From Mycobacterium lehmannii (GTDB lineage: Bacteria > Actinomycetota > Actinomycetes > Mycobacteriales > Mycobacteriaceae): a stretch of 64,000 nt of DNA. Below, one piece after another: positions 45,726 through 60,701 of this stretch (positions are counted from its first letter, which is position 1; the number at the start of each line of letters is the position of its first letter). A model generated the notes under the pieces. That model was not told where the DNA came from. It worked only from the letters and a program-made list of their open reading frames with translations, and made no database searches. The translations under genes were made by a program, and so were the position numbers. Location of the stretch: NCBI RefSeq assembly GCF_002245535.1, contig NZ_NKCN01000005.1, forward strand, positions 62,001-126,000, in the 5' to 3' direction.

Positions 45726-47450
45726 TCACGTTCGGCGGATAACGGCAAAGGAATGCCCCTCGATGCGGGTGGTGTCCTCGGCGACCTCCGGCTCGCCCCA
45801 AGCCAGCACCACCTCGCCGGTGACCGGGACGTCGACCGCGTCGGTGCCCAGATTGCATGCGATCGACAGCGACCCGCGGTGCATCACGATCCAGCCCCGG
45901 TCTTCGTCGTAGTCGATCCCGAGGTTGTCCAGCCACGGGTCGGCCATATCGGGCTCGTTGTGCCGCAACGCGATCAGCTCGCGGTATACCCGCCGCAGTC
46001 GGCCGTGGTCGCCCTCGTCGATCTCATCCCAGTTCAGCTTCGAGCGCTCGAATGTCTCGGGGTCTTGCGGATCGGGGATCTCGTCGGCGTCCCAGCCATG
46101 TTCGGCGAACTCGCGCTTGCGGCCCTCGGCCGTGGCCCGCGCCAGTTCGGGCTCCGGATGCGAGCTGAAGAACTGGAACGGCGACGACGACCCCCATTCC
46201 TCGCCCATGAAAAGCATGGCCGTATACGGGCTTCCGAGCGCTAAGGCGGCTTTGACGGCGAGTTGACCGAACGTCAGGTTCTGCGACGGCCGGTCTCCGA
46301 CGGCGCGGTTGCCCACCTGATCGTGGGTCAATGTATACGCCAGTAGGCGGGTGCCCGGAATCGTGGCGGTGTCCAACGGGCGCCCGTGCCTGCGGTGCCG
46401 AAACGACGAGTACGTGCCGGCGTGGTAGTAACCGTTCTTCAACGTGGTGGCCAGCGCCTCGACGGTTCCGAAATCGTTGTAGTAGCCCTGCTGTTCGCCG
46501 GACACTGCGGAGTGGATCGCGTGGTGGATGTCGTCGTCCCACTGCGCGGTCATCCCCAAGCCGCCCTGCTCGCGTGCGGTGATGAGCCGCGGATCGTTGA
46601 GGTCGCTCTCGGCGATCAACGACAGTGGCCGGCCCAACTCTGCTGCCAGCGCATCGGTTTCGGCGGATAGCTCCTCGAGGATGTGGATCGCCGTCGTGTC
46701 GACGAGGGCGTGCACGGCGTCCAGACGCAGCCCGTCGGCGTGGAAGTCGCGCATCCAACGCAGGGCACAGTCGATGATGTAGCGCCGCACCTCGTCGGCG
46801 TCGGCGTCGGCGATGTTGATCGACTCGCCCCACGGATTGCTGCCCGTCGACAGGTACGGACCGAACATGGGCAGGTAGTTACCCGAGGGGCCCAGGTGGT
46901 TGAACACGGCGTCGATCAGCACCCCGAGTCCGCGTTCGTGGCAGGCGTTGATCAGGCGTACCAGCGCGTCGGGCCCGCCGTAGGGTTCGTGGACGGCGTA
47001 CCACAGCACACCGTCGTAACCCCACCCGTGGGTGCCACCGAAGGCGTTGACCGGCATCAGCTCAATGAGGTCGACGCCGAGGTCGACGAGGTAGTCCAGC
47101 TTCTCGATCACCGCGTCGAAAGTGCCTTCGAAAGTGAAGGTTCCGACGTGCAATTCGTAGATCACCGCACCCTCGATCGAGCGCCCGGACCAGTCGCCGT
47201 CCGTCCATGCCGACGGATCCGGTTGCCACAGCTGCGACCTCTCGTGCACACCGTCGGGCTGACGGGGGGAGCGGGGGTCGGGGAGCACCTTGGGGTCGTC
47301 GTCGAGGACGAAACCGTAGCGCGCGTCGGGACGGGCCTCGACGTCGGCGCGCCACCACCCGTCGTCGGAGCGGGTCATGTCGTACAGTTCACCGTCGACG
47401 TCGAGCTTGACCCGGTGCGGTCGCGGCGCCCACACGCTGAATTCAGCCAT
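45726..47450 (-). CDS. treZ: Maltooligosyltrehalose trehalohydrolase
   Basis: 574 aa. N-terminal CBM48-like domain (FSVWAPRPHRVKLDVDGELYDM) followed by a GH13 barrel with ELMPVNAFGGTHGWGYDG, LIDAVFNHLGP, nucleophile Asp in DGLRLDAVHAL, general acid Glu in LIAESDLND and the THDQVGNR motif. It releases trehalose from the maltooligosyl-trehalose made by TreY. Start ATG 47450 overlaps the 3' end of treY by 8 nt; last gene of sucT-treX-treY-treZ. Confidence 0.96.
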   Translation of the reverse strand: MAEFSVWAPRPHRVKLDVDGELYDMTRSDDGWWRADVEARPDARYGFVLDDDPKVLPDPRSPRQPDGVHERSQLWQPDPSAWTDGDWSGRSIEGAVIYELHVGTFTFEGTFDAVIEKLDYLVDLGVDLIELMPVNAFGGTHGWGYDGVLWYAVHEPYGGPDALVRLINACHERGLGVLIDAVFNHLGPSGNYLPMFGPYLSTGSNPWGESINIADADADEVRRYIIDCALRWMRDFHADGLRLDAVHALVDTTAIHILEELSAETDALAAELGRPLSLIAESDLNDPRLITAREQGGLGMTAQWDDDIHHAIHSAVSGEQQGYYNDFGTVEALATTLKNGYYHAGTYSSFRHRRHGRPLDTATIPGTRLLAYTLTHDQVGNRAVGDRPSQNLTFGQLAVKAALALGSPYTAMLFMGEEWGSSSPFQFFSSHPEPELARATAEGRKREFAEHGWDADEIPDPQDPETFERSKLNWDEIDEGDHGRLRRVYRELIALRHNEPDMADPWLDNLGIDYDEDRGWIVMHRGSLSIACNLGTDAVDVPVTGEVVLAWGEPEVAEDTTRIEGHSFAVIRRT

Positions 47451-49775
47451 CGACCCGCTCCAACAGTACGACCGGCAGTTCGGTGAAGAGTTCGGCGGCC
47501 AGCACCCGCCCGGTGTGCCGGCGCCCGCCGATGCGGTCCGCCCAGGTGCCTGCGGGCAGGGTGAGACCTGTTTCTCCCCAGCCGGTTTCGGAGAGCCGCA
47601 CGGAGTGCCGGGTGACGGCGGTCAGCACGTCGTCACCGCGCTGGAACGCCACGAGGTGTTGCGCCGCCGGCCCGTCGGCCAGCACGGGGGTGTAACCGCC
47701 CGTCGAAAACGTCGTGGGCCGCTCCCGCCGGACCGCCAGCGCGGAGGTGACCACCCGCAGCTTCGGATGGCGCATCGCCTCCAACGCCTTGCGGCGAGCC
47801 GCGTAGTCGACGGGTCTGCGGTTGTCCGGGTCGACCAGGCTGTCCTCCCACAGTTCGGTGCCCTGGTAGACGTCGGGGACCCCGGGCACGGTGAGCGCCA
47901 ACAGTTTCTGGCCCAGCGCGTCGCTGCGGGCATGCAGGTCGAGCCGCGCGACCAAACCGGTCAACTCGGTGGCCACCGGGCCGTCGATCACGGCGTCGAT
48001 CCAGGTGTGAAGCCGGGTTTCGAAACCTTCGTCCGGATCGTTCCAGGTGGTGTGCACCGCGGCTTCGCGGATGGCCTTCTCCGCGTAGGCGTGCAGTCGC
48101 TCGCGCAGCTCCTCGGTGACCGTTCCGTCCGCAGGCCAGACCCCGAACACGTTCTGCAACAGAAAGAATCCGGTGGCGCGGTCGGGGGATGGAGTGCGTT
48201 GCTCCCACGCGGTGACATACTGCGCCCACAGCGACGGAACCTGCGACAGCACCCCGATGCGCGCGCGCACGTCCTCACCGCGTTTGGTGTCGTGGGTGGT
48301 CGTCGCGACCATCGCATCAGGCCACATCCGCGCGCGCACCGCAGCCCGCTGGTGGAATTCGGCGACGCTGACCCCGAAATGGTGCGGTTCGGAACCGACC
48401 TCGTTGAGGGAGACCAGCCGCGCGTCGCGATAGAACAGGCAGTCCTCCATTGACTTCGCCGTCGCCGCACCGCACAGTTGCTGCAACCGGACCTCGGCCT
48501 CGTTGTTGACCGCCAGCGCGGTCGTTATCAAGGCCAGGGGCTCGGCCAATTCAGGCTCTGCACTGGCTGTTTCGGCCAGCGCGCTGGGCAGGACACCCGA
48601 CAGCGAGCGGTAGTCGCAGCGGTAGACGTCGATGCGGCTGAGCAGAGCCGCGATCGCCGCGGGCAGGTCGTCATGGTCGGTACCGATGGCGCCGACGATG
48701 GTGCGGCGCAACCGGGCCAGCTCGCTGCCCAGGGTGACCGTGACGGCATTCGCCTTGAGCGTGCGCGCCAGATCCGGCATCGAGCTGTAGGCCAACCCGG
48801 TGGAGTCGAACAGGTCGGTCAGCGGGTCCTCGCCCGACGGGTCGATGAAGACGCCGCCGATTTCTCGCATCGCGTCATAACCGGTGGTGCCGGCGACCGG
48901 CAGCGTCGGTTCCAGCGGCTCGTCGGCGGCCAGGATCTTCTCGATCACGATCCAGGCATCGGGTCCGGTGAGTTCGCGCAGCCAGGTCAAATAGCCGGCC
49001 GGATCCGACAGCCCGTCCGGGTGGTCGATGCGGATGCCGTCGACCAATTCCTCGTCGAACCACCGTTTCACCTCGGCGTGGGTGGCATCGAAAACGGCGC
49101 GGTCCTCTTGGCGCAATCCGGCCAGCGAGGTGATCGAGAAGAACCGGCGATAGCCGCAGATACCGGACATTTCGCCCGTCGCTTCGCTCGCCCCGGCCTT
49201 CCAGCCGATCAGGTGATAGTGCTGCCGATCGTGCACCTGCGGACCGGTCCCGTCCTCGGTGCCGGGTGCGATCGGGTACACGAGGTCGCCGAGGCGTAGC
49301 ACGGGCTCAGCGCCGCTGGCGTCGACCTCGAGATTGTCGGCGTCGTCGTTGGATCCGAGCACCGGCACTACGACGCGCCCGCCGTCGAGGTCCCAGTCGA
49401 TGTCGAAATAGGACGCGTAGGCCGACTCGCGCCCGTGCTTGAGCACATCCCACCACCACGCGTTATGCCGCGGTTTCTCCACACCGACGTGATTGGGCAC
49501 GATATCAACGATCAAGCCGATGCCCTTGTCGCGGGCCGCGCGCGACAGGCGCGCGAACCCCTCGGGTCCACCGAGTTCGGCGGACACCGTGGTGGGATCG
49601 GTGACGTCGTAACCGTGGGTGGAGCCTTCGGCCGCGGTCAGGATGGGCGACAGGTACAGGTGGGAAACGCCGAGCGCCGCGTAATAGTCGAGCAGGTTCT
49701 CGGCATCGGCGAAAGTGAAAGTGTCGCCGCGCATTTGGAGACGGTACGTGGATCGGACGGGCATGTGTCGCGCCA

Positions 49776-49776
<1 letters not shown>
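47443..49776 (-). CDS. treY: Maltooligosyltrehalose synthase
   Basis: 777 aa. GH13 family: STYRLQMR start, GVSHLYLSPILTA, GLIVDIVPNHVG, nucleophile in GIRIDHPDGLSDP and acid in WIVIEKILAADE. It intramolecularly converts the reducing-end alpha-1,4 bond of a maltooligosaccharide to the alpha,alpha-1,1 bond of trehalose. Start ATG 49776 overlaps the treX stop as TGATG; ATG 49764 (MPVRSTYR) is an alternative. Acts between TreX and TreZ in the glycogen-to-trehalose route. Confidence 0.96.
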
Positions 49777-51925
<2,149 letters not shown>

Positions 51926-51926
<1 letters not shown>

Positions 51927-54103
51927 CAGCCAACCCACCAACCGGTGGCGGCGGCGATCTGACGCCCGAGTTCGGGCGCCATCGTGCGCATATACGTCTT
52001 CGAGATGTGATGAGCGTCGTGGTAGAGCAACACGTTCCCCTCCACAGCTCGGCAAATGTCCTTGCGGCACACCGCATCACTCATGTCGAGCGGCTTCATC
52101 AGCGGGAACCGCTTGACGAAATCGAGTGTCGGGTTGCGCTCCGAGAGTACGTCGGATCGCCGTGTTCCACAGGAGATAGCGTCACCGCCGTCGGCGAGGC
52201 AGTCAGCGGCGAAGAACGGTTCACCGTTCCGGACCAACCACGGCGTGTCCCGCATGGCCAAGATCGGGATCTTGTTGGCGGACAATTCTTGCCAGATGCC
52301 GACATACGTCGAGGGCATCACATCGCCGGCCCTGATGTTCCATGGCCGCGTGGAGGTGGTGAAGACGTAGTCGGGCCGGTCGGCCACGATCTGGGCCATC
52401 ACCCGCTTGTTCCACTCGTGGCACTTCGGGTACGGGCGGTTGTCGCCCATCACCAGCGGCACCTGCTCGGTGGTCAGCGGGCAGCCCATCTTCAGGTAGG
52501 TGACCACCTTGAAGTGGTGCCGTTTGCCGAGCAGGTCGAGCGCGGTGATCCAGTGTTCGGCATGGGATCCGCCGGCAAGCGCGATGGTGCGCTTGGCGTT
52601 CTTGTCACCGTAGGCGCAATTGATCACGTCGACGGTCTCGAAGTCGCTGATGCACCCGTCCTCAGTGGTCTCCGGCAAGTCGTTCTTGGCCTCCAGCACG
52701 CTCGGGCGCATCGGCAGCTTCGGCACCCTGGCATTGCTCAGCAGAGCAGCGGCGCCGGGGTAGTCCTGTGTCGAAAGCGACACGAGCTCAGCGCCGTTGG
52801 TGCGTTGGACGAGCACATGCTCACGCCAGGTGAACGAGGTGACGGTCAACGCCACACCGAGCACGGCGACCACGGACCCCAGCACCACCGGGGGCCTGCG
52901 CCGGCGGGCCTTCTTTGGCACGGCGGTGCGCTGGGCCGAGGAACTTCGGTAGCGCAGCGGGTTCTCGACGTACTTGGTGGTCAGCCACGCCAGCACCCCG
53001 GACAACAGCAGAACCACCGCCCCTTCGAGGAAGGTGGCGCGACTGTGCCCGGTGTAGGACAGCCAGAAGATCAGCAGCGGCCAGTGCCAGAGATACAGCG
53101 AGTACGCCATCGCGCCCAGCGATACGAAGGGCGCCGTGGCCAGCAGCCGGTTGGGCAGCGGCATCCGTCCTGCGGTGTGCGGGTCGGCGACCCGGTTCGC
53201 CGCGGACAGGATGAACAGGACGGTGGCGCCGACGGGGACCAGCGCCCACGGCCCGGGGAACTCCTTGACGCCGTCGATCAGTGCGCCGCACGACAGGATC
53301 GCCGCCAGCGCCACCACCGCGGCCGTCGTCCGCAGCCACATCGGCATCCGCAGATGTGTCACGAGCGCACCGACCAGCGCACCGAGCAGCAGCTCCCACG
53401 CCCTGGCGAAGCTGTTGTAGTACGCGGTGGCTTGGTCGGCGTTGTGGGCGTGGACGGCGTAGACGAACGACGCGATGGTCAGCGCGCTGAGCAGCACGAC
53501 GAACGCCACCCGGGTGTATCGGCCGAAGACCCGGCGAAACAGCAAGGCGGACAGGAAGATTATGGCCAGGAATGCGATATAGAACTGGCCCTGCACCGAC
53601 ATCGACCAGATGTGCTGCAGCGGGCTGACCGCCTCACCCGCGCGCAGGTAGTTCGACGCGGAGTTGGCCAGTTCCCAGTTCTGGAAGTAGCCGAGGCTCG
53701 CCAGGCTCTGGTCGGCGAAGGTCTCCCAGCGCGTCTGCGGCTGGATCAGGACGGTCAGCACGGCCGACGCCGCGAGCACGACGACCAGGGCGGGCAGCAG
53801 CCGCCGGATCAGCCGTGTCACCTCCGCACGCGGCCGCAGCGACACGCCCGGGGTCATCGCCGAGCGCAGCAACCGGCCGCCGAAGAAGAAGCCGGACAGC
53901 GCCAGAAACACGTCCACACCGCCGGACACCCGGCCGAACCACACGTGGAACACCGCGACGAGCGCGATCGCGATACCGCGCAAACCGTCGAGGTCATGCC
54001 GGTAGGCCGCTGAGGAGCGGCTGCCGGTCGAGGCTTTCGCGGCGCGCAACGGACGTCCCGGATAGCTGACGGGCGCCGACCGGGGAGGGGCGAGGGTCAT
54101 CAT
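51926..54103 (-). CDS. sucT: Acyltransferase-3/SGNH membrane protein, probable cell-envelope polysaccharide succinyltransferase
   Basis: 725 aa. The N-terminal ~400 residues are an acyltransferase-3 membrane domain of ten or more helices with the opening [21 protein letters not shown] and the conserved His of the FHVWFG motif; the C-terminal ~300 residues are an extracytoplasmic SGNH domain ([10 protein letters not shown] block [10 protein letters not shown] block V Asp/His). The orthologue (Rv1565c/MSMEG_3187, SucT) adds succinyl groups to arabinogalactan and lipoarabinomannan. Position just upstream of treXYZ and divergent from bioA matches that locus. Start ATG 54103 (or 54100). First gene of a tightly coupled operon. 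Confidence 0.85.
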
Positions 54104-54113
54104 GGTCGACCGA

Positions 54114-54119
54114 TAATCT
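54114..54119 (+). promoter_or_regulatory. bioA -10 element, overlapped by a sucT -10 candidate
   Basis: TAATCT ends 7 nt before bioA GTG 54127 (leaderless). The opposite strand of the same bases (TAGATT at 54120-54115) is a candidate -10 for sucT, 11 nt from its ATG, so this may be one bidirectional promoter. No BioQ box is seen here. Confidence 0.5.
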
Positions 54120-54126
54120 ACCGAAG

Positions 54127-55422
54127 GTGCCAGCCATGACGCCCGCCGAGATCGGTGCGATCGACGCCGCCCACGTCTGGCATCCCTACAGCACGATCGG
54201 CGCGGAAGCCTTGGCTCCCGTTGTCGCGGTCGGTGCGCGCGGCGCTTGGCTCAGCCTCCATCACGACGGGCGCGAGGTGCGGGTTCTCGACGCGATGGCG
54301 TCGTGGTGGACCGCGATCCACGGCCATGGTCATCCGGTGCTCGATGCGGCGATCACCGAGCAACTCGCCACCATGAATCACGTCATGTTCGGCGGGCTCA
54401 CGCACGAACCGGCCGCACGGCTCGCGCAGTTACTGGTGGAAATCACTCCCGACGGCCTGGACACCGTGTTCTTCAGCGACTCGGGGTCGGTGTCGGTCGA
54501 GGTGGCCGTGAAGATGGCGCTGCAGTACTGGCGCAGCCGGGGTAGAGGTTCCAAGCATCGCCTGATGACGTGGCGCGGCGGGTACCACGGCGACACCTTC
54601 ACCCCGATGAGCGTGTGCGACCCGGACGGCGGGATGCACCAGCTGTGGACGGACGTGTTGGTCGCCCAGGAGTTCGCACCGGCGGTGCCGCGCGATTACG
54701 ACGCCGGCTACGTCCAGGCGTTCGAGAAGCAGTTGGTCGAACACGCCGACGAATTGGCCGCGGTGATCGTCGAACCCGTCGTGCAGGGCGCGGGCGGGAT
54801 GCGATTCCACGACCCCCGCTACCTCGCCGAGCTGCGCGACATCTGCTCCCGGCACGAGGTGCTGCTGATCTTCGACGAGATCGCGACCGGCTTCGGCCGC
54901 ACCGGTGAACTGTTCGCGGCCGACCATGCGGGCGTGAGCCCCGACATCATGTGCGTCGGCAAGGCCCTCACCGGCGGCTACATCACACTGGCGGCGACGC
55001 TCTGCACACGGGAGGTCGCCCACACGATCAGCTCCAACGAGCCGGGCGCCCTAATGCACGGGCCCACGTTCATGGCCAACGCGCTGGCATGCGCGGTCGC
55101 GGTCGCCGCGGTCGAGCTGCTACTCGACCAGGACTGGCGCACACGGGTCAGCGAGATCGAGGCGGGACTGCGCTCGGGGCTGGCGCCCGCGTCATCGCTG
55201 CCCGCTGTGGCCGATGTGCGGGTGCTCGGCGCGATCGGCGTCATCGAGATGGACTGTCCCGTCGACCTGACGGTGGCGACGCCCGCGGCGCTGGAGCACG
55301 GCTTGTGGCTGCGCCCGTTCCGCAACCTCATCTATGCGATGCCGCCCTACATCTGCACGTCCGAGGAGATCGGGCAGATCACCGCGGGGATGGTTGCGGT
55401 TGCCCGGGCGCTAAGCGGTTGA
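54127..55422 (+). CDS. bioA: Adenosylmethionine-8-amino-7-oxononanoate aminotransferase
   Basis: 431 aa. GTG 54127 is used because TAATCT lies 7 nt upstream; ATG 54136 is the alternative. Class III aminotransferase: HPYSTIG start region, [41 protein letters not shown] (PLP Asp) and the PLP lysine in [10 protein letters not shown]. It converts KAPA to DAPA using SAM as amino donor, the second-to-last stages of biotin synthesis. Separated from bioFD by a 120-nt region with a hairpin and a BioQ operator, so bioF has its own promoter. Confidence 0.96.
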   Translation: MPAMTPAEIGAIDAAHVWHPYSTIGAEALAPVVAVGARGAWLSLHHDGREVRVLDAMASWWTAIHGHGHPVLDAAITEQLATMNHVMFGGLTHEPAARLAQLLVEITPDGLDTVFFSDSGSVSVEVAVKMALQYWRSRGRGSKHRLMTWRGGYHGDTFTPMSVCDPDGGMHQLWTDVLVAQEFAPAVPRDYDAGYVQAFEKQLVEHADELAAVIVEPVVQGAGGMRFHDPRYLAELRDICSRHEVLLIFDEIATGFGRTGELFAADHAGVSPDIMCVGKALTGGYITLAATLCTREVAHTISSNEPGALMHGPTFMANALACAVAVAAVELLLDQDWRTRVSEIEAGLRSGLAPASSLPAVADVRVLGAIGVIEMDCPVDLTVATPAALEHGLWLRPFRNLIYAMPPYICTSEEIGQITAGMVAVARALSG

Positions 55423-55472
55423 TCGCACGCACCCGGTGAGTGCAGGTAACCCGTTAAAGGCATCAGCGCAGG

Positions 55473-55500
55473 ACCCGCATTTGTGGAGCCACACGCGGGT
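55473..55500 (+). terminator. Possible hairpin terminator/attenuator between bioA and bioF
   Basis: ACCCGC...GCGGGT (outer 6 bp) encloses TGTGG-AG-CCACA (inner 5 bp), with a 3-nt versus 1-nt bulge. No U-tract follows; the BioQ box begins 10 nt downstream. It could end bioA transcription or be a structure before bioF. Confidence 0.45.
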
Positions 55501-55509
55501 GCCCTAACC

Positions 55510-55522
55510 TGAACGCTGTTCA
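55510..55522. promoter_or_regulatory. BioQ operator upstream of bioFD
   Basis: TGAAC-gct-GTTCA, a perfect inverted repeat within AACC...AAGT flanks that are shared with the site before bioB. It lies 21 nt upstream of bioF GTG 55543. Confidence 0.8.
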
Positions 55523-55542
55523 AGTCCTATGCGAGGAGCACG

Positions 55543-56691
55543 GTGACGCGCGCAGGTCTCTCACCGCTGGCGTGGCTCGACGATGTCGAAAGGCAGCGGC
55601 GCGCCGCGGGGCTGCGGCGATCCCTGCGTGCGCGGCCACCCGTCAGCACCGAGCTCGACCTGGCCTCCAACGACTATCTGGGCCTGTCGCAGCATCCCGC
55701 GGTGATCGACGGCGGGGTGGCCGCATTGCGGACCTGGGGCGCGGGTTCCACCGGATCGCGCCTTGTCACCGGAAACACCGAACTGCACGAAGGTTTCGAA
55801 AAGGCGCTGGCCGGATTCGTCGGTGCCGAGGCTGCGCTGGTGTTCTCGTCGGGCTACACCGCCAACCTCGGCGCGGTCGTCGCATTGTCGGGTGCGGGGT
55901 CGCTGCTGGTGTCCGACGCGTTGACACACGCCTCGTTGGTCGACGCGTGCCGGTTGTCGCGGGCGCGGGTCGTCGTCACGCCACACCGCGACGTCGCCGC
56001 GGTGGAGGCGGCGGTGGCGGCGCGCCGCGAGGAGCGCGCGGTGGTACTGACGGATTCCGTCTTCTCCGCGGACGGGGACCTCGCACCGTTGCGCGCCCTG
56101 CACGACGTCTGCCGTCGCCACGGCGCACTGTTGATCGTTGACGAGGCGCACGGTCTCGGCGTCCGCGGCACGGGCGGACGCGGCCTGTTGCACGAAGTCG
56201 GCCTGGCCGGTGCGCCCGACATCGTGATGACGACGACGCTGTCCAAGGCGCTGGGCAGCCAAGGCGGTGTGGTGCTGGGTCCGACGGCTGTGCGTGACCA
56301 CCTGATCGACGCGGCGCGGCCGTTCATCTTCGACACCGGGCTGGCGCCGGCCGCCGTCGGTGCGGCGTGGGCTGCGCTCGACATCCTGGTCGCCGAGCCG
56401 TGGCGCGCACGGGCCGTGATCGACCGCGCCGCGGAGCTCGCGTCGATCTGCTCGGTGTCGGACCTTCCCGAATCGGCTGTCGTATCAGTGGTTCTCGGCG
56501 ACGCAGACGTAGCCTTCGGCGCCGCGGTGGCATGCCTGGACCACGGTGTGCGCGTGGGGTGCTTCCGGCCGCCGACGGTGCCGGCAGGCACGTCGCGGCT
56601 GCGACTGACCGCGCGGGCGTCGCTGACCGACGACGAGATGCGGTTGGCGGCCGAGGTGCTCGCCGATGTGCTGGCGACCGCGCGCCGGTGA
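55543..56691 (+). CDS. bioF: 8-amino-7-oxononanoate synthase
   Basis: 382 aa. Alpha-oxoamine synthase: [49 protein letters not shown] and the PLP lysine in [13 protein letters not shown]. It condenses pimeloyl thioester with alanine to KAPA. GTG 55543 has GAGGAG 4 nt upstream. The stop overlaps bioD in a GTGA junction. Controlled by the BioQ box just upstream. Confidence 0.96.
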   Translation: MTRAGLSPLAWLDDVERQRRAAGLRRSLRARPPVSTELDLASNDYLGLSQHPAVIDGGVAALRTWGAGSTGSRLVTGNTELHEGFEKALAGFVGAEAALVFSSGYTANLGAVVALSGAGSLLVSDALTHASLVDACRLSRARVVVTPHRDVAAVEAAVAARREERAVVLTDSVFSADGDLAPLRALHDVCRRHGALLIVDEAHGLGVRGTGGRGLLHEVGLAGAPDIVMTTTLSKALGSQGGVVLGPTAVRDHLIDAARPFIFDTGLAPAAVGAAWAALDILVAEPWRARAVIDRAAELASICSVSDLPESAVVSVVLGDADVAFGAAVACLDHGVRVGCFRPPTVPAGTSRLRLTARASLTDDEMRLAAEVLADVLATARR

Positions 56692-57353
56692 GCACGCTCC
56701 TCGTCACGGGCACCGACACCGGCGTCGGAAAGACGATCGCCACCGCAGCTCTGGCATGCCAGGCTCGGTTCGCGGGCATCGACGTCGCGGTGTGCAAACC
56801 CGTACAGACCGGCAGCCCCCACGACGACGACCTCGCCGACGTCGGGCGGCTCTCGGGTGTGACCCGGCTGCATGGCGGATGGCGATACCCGGAACCGCTC
56901 GCGCCCGCCGCTGCCGCGCGCCGAGCGGGTATGACGCTGCCGACCCGCCCCGAACTGGTCGAGTCGGTGCGGGCCGCGGCCGCGTCGCTGACGCTGGTGG
57001 AGGGGGCCGGCGGGCTGCTTGTCGAGATCGGAGCGGGGACCACGCTGCGCGACCTCGCGGCCGACCTGGGTGCACCGGTATTGGTGGTCGTCGGGGCCGG
57101 GCTCGGCACGCTCAACCACACCGCGCTGACACTGGAAGCGCTTGCACACGAGGGTGTTCCGTGTGCCGGCCTGGTGATCGGCGCGTGGCCGACGTCGCCG
57201 GGGGTCGCCGAGCAGGGCAACCGCGCCGCGCTGACAGAACTGGCTCCCGTGCGGGGGATCCTGCCTGCGGGTTCCGGCGCGCTGACCGCGTCGCAGTTCG
57301 AGCGCATGAGCGCCGATACCTTCGATTCCGCGTGGGTCAAGAGTTTGGTCTAG
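56688..57353 (+). CDS. bioD: Dethiobiotin synthetase
   Basis: 221 aa (M. tuberculosis 226). GTG 56688 overlaps the bioF stop; upstream codons in this frame are inside bioF. P-loop GTDTGVGKT at the N-terminus, CKPVQTG, the [10 protein letters not shown] segment. ATP-dependent carboxylation of DAPA to dethiobiotin. Followed 2 nt later by the 2H phosphoesterase gene. Confidence 0.96.
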   Translation: MSTLLVTGTDTGVGKTIATAALACQARFAGIDVAVCKPVQTGSPHDDDLADVGRLSGVTRLHGGWRYPEPLAPAAAARRAGMTLPTRPELVESVRAAAASLTLVEGAGGLLVEIGAGTTLRDLAADLGAPVLVVVGAGLGTLNHTALTLEALAHEGVPCAGLVIGAWPTSPGVAEQGNRAALTELAPVRGILPAGSGALTASQFERMSADTFDSAWVKSLV

Positions 57354-57355
57354 AC

Positions 57356-57877
57356 ATGGTGCATTCGGTCGAGCTGGTCTTCGACCCGGACACGGACGCG
57401 AAGATCCGCGGTGTCTGGGATGACCTGACACGCGCCGGGATCCGCAGTCAGGCGAACAACACGTCGCCGAGCAATCGGCCACATGTCACGGTGACCGTCG
57501 CCGAGAGCCTCGACGAGGTGGCCAACACCGCGCTACGTCCGGTGCTGAAGCGACTGCCGCTGGACTGCACCATCGGGGCGCCGATGCTGTTCGGCGGTCG
57601 TGTCTTCACGCTGGTGCGGCTGGTGGTGCCCTCCGAAGAACTGCTGGCGTTGCATCGCCGAGTGCATGCGCTGTGCCTGCCGCACATGCCCAACGGCGTA
57701 CTGGGCCATGCGGATCCGGGGCAGTGGACACCGCATGTGACGTTGGCGCGTCGCGTCGCACCCGACAAGCTGCCCGCCGCGCTGACGATCAAGTCGGTGG
57801 GGCGCGACCTGCGGGGCACGCTGACCGGGCTGCGTCACTGGGACGGTGACAAGCGGATCGAGTATCCGATCAACTGA
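57356..57877 (+). CDS. 2H phosphoesterase / 2'-5' RNA ligase-family protein (Rv1571-like)
   Basis: 173 aa. Two HxT motifs at His43/Thr45 (RPHVTVTV) and His127/Thr129 (TPHVTLAR) define the 2H superfamily active site; both histidines are intact, so it should be catalytically competent, likely as a cyclic phosphodiesterase or RNA end-processing enzyme. ATG lies 2 nt after bioD, so it is co-transcribed with biotin genes although no biotin role is apparent. Its 3' end overlaps the convergent YjbR gene by 8 nt. Confidence 0.88.
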   Translation: MVHSVELVFDPDTDAKIRGVWDDLTRAGIRSQANNTSPSNRPHVTVTVAESLDEVANTALRPVLKRLPLDCTIGAPMLFGGRVFTLVRLVVPSEELLALHRRVHALCLPHMPNGVLGHADPGQWTPHVTLARRVAPDKLPAALTIKSVGRDLRGTLTGLRHWDGDKRIEYPIN

Positions 57878-58205
57878 CCGTTGCGCCAACGCTTTTCGGC
57901 ACACACATCCGCCAACCGTCGATCACCAGTTCGCGTAGTTCACCGTGGTCGATCGCGTCGAGCTTGACCAGTATCCAGTTGAACCGCATCTCCGACTTGC
58001 GCGGCAGCGCGAACTTCTCGGGCTCGGCGGCCACCATCGCGGCCCGCTCCTCCTTGGGAAAGGCGACGCCCATCACCGTCTCGTCGCGCGAAAACGCGAC
58101 GTAGACGAGGCGCCCCACCCGGAACCTGATGCTGTCGCGGACCACGGCCTCGTACGACCGCGGCAAGGTCGCGGTGATACGTCGCACATCGTCGACGGTG
58201 ATCAC
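57870..58205 (-). CDS. MmcQ/YjbR-family protein
   Basis: 111 aa. VDDVRRITATLPRSYEAVVRDSIRFRVGRLVYVAFSRD and RFNWILVKLDAIDHGELRELVIDGWRMCVPK match the YjbR/CyaY-like DNA-binding-fold family of small proteins (MmcQ), whose biochemical role is unresolved. GTG 58205 lies 7 nt after TAGCGT on the minus strand (leaderless). It is between the bioFD transcript and bioQ. Confidence 0.88.
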   Translation of the reverse strand: MITVDDVRRITATLPRSYEAVVRDSIRFRVGRLVYVAFSRDETVMGVAFPKEERAAMVAAEPEKFALPRKSEMRFNWILVKLDAIDHGELRELVIDGWRMCVPKSVGATVS

Positions 58206-58212
58206 GTACGCA

Positions 58213-58218
58213 ACGCTA
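58213..58218 (-). promoter_or_regulatory. -10 element for leaderless YjbR gene
   Basis: Minus-strand TAGCGT ends 7 nt before GTG 58205. Confidence 0.55.
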
Positions 58219-58271
58219 GTCGAGCGCTATGAGATCGCTGCTGATCTGCCATTTCGCGACGATCGGTCCGG

Positions 58272-58277
58272 TAACTT
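58272..58277 (+). promoter_or_regulatory. Candidate -10 for the gene at 58316
   Basis: TAACTT would place transcription start near 58285, giving a ~30-nt leader containing AGGA (58305-58308) 7 nt before ATG 58316; alternatively a leaderless GTG start at 58286. Confidence 0.4.
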
Positions 58278-58315
58278 ACGCCTCGGTGGCCAAGCAATCG
58301 GAGCAGGATGCCGGG

Positions 58316-59055
58316 ATGTCGGGCTGGAGTCCGGGACGGCAGCATTGGTGGACGACGACGGCGATCGCGATCATCGGCGCCATCGTCGGTGGCACCTCGC
58401 TGATCATGAATTTCTTCTACCAGCCCAGTCCGCCTCCGACCACGATCGAGTCGGCCCATTCGGAGTTCATGAAGTTGAGTTACTCCGACCGGATCGATCG
58501 GTGCGTGCCCTACATCTCCGAGCATGCCGACGCCTGGCGCGACAAGTGGCGCGCCGCGCTCGACGACTCCGGCACCTCCCGTCAGAAAGCGCCCGTACCG
58601 TTTGCGGTTCTCGACGACGCGAACGCCACGGGTCAGGCGATCGTCAACACCTATCTGACCGTGGTCGACTACGCCGAGAAGTCGGCGCCGACCGACGAAG
58701 GCGAAAATCTGCTCTCGTGCGTGTACGCCCCGGTTCTCAAAATGGATCCGGCCAACACTTATCCGGATGTGGAATCCCTTGTCGGAAGCGGTAATGAAGC
58801 ACCCAAAGCCGACAACGTCGTCGTACATGAGAGCCCGCTCTACGAACAAGGTGAATTCGCCGGTGTGACGGCCGAGGGTCGCCCGAACAAGATCGTCGAG
58901 GTGATCATTCGGCCCGGGCCCAGCGAAACACACCGCCAGCTCGGCTTCGCGATGGTCAGTGGGCACGACCAGGGGGTGCAAATGTGGGCCCTCACCGCAT
59001 CCATCGACGCCGGAGATCCTCGGTGGATGAACGACGTCGAGAATTACCGCGGCTT

Positions 59056-59059
<4 letters not shown>
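58316..59059 (+). CDS. Single-pass membrane protein of unknown function
   Basis: 247 aa from ATG 58316 (AGGA at 7 nt). The open frame extends to ATG 58229 and GTG 58286, but the upstream part overlaps likely promoter sequence. One transmembrane helix (WWTTTAIAIIGAIVGGTSLIMNFFY, in two parts) is followed by an extracytoplasmic-type domain rich in Asp/Ser with two cysteines (RIDRCVPYIS; LLSCVYAPV) that could form a disulfide. No family recognised. Its TAG stop interleaves with the bioQ stop at CTAG 59056-59059. In M. tuberculosis the corresponding interval holds prophage phiRv1. Confidence 0.7.
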
Positions 59060-60677
<1,618 letters not shown>

Positions 60678-60701
60678 GGCCGGCCGGTAGAACGTAGAAG
60701 T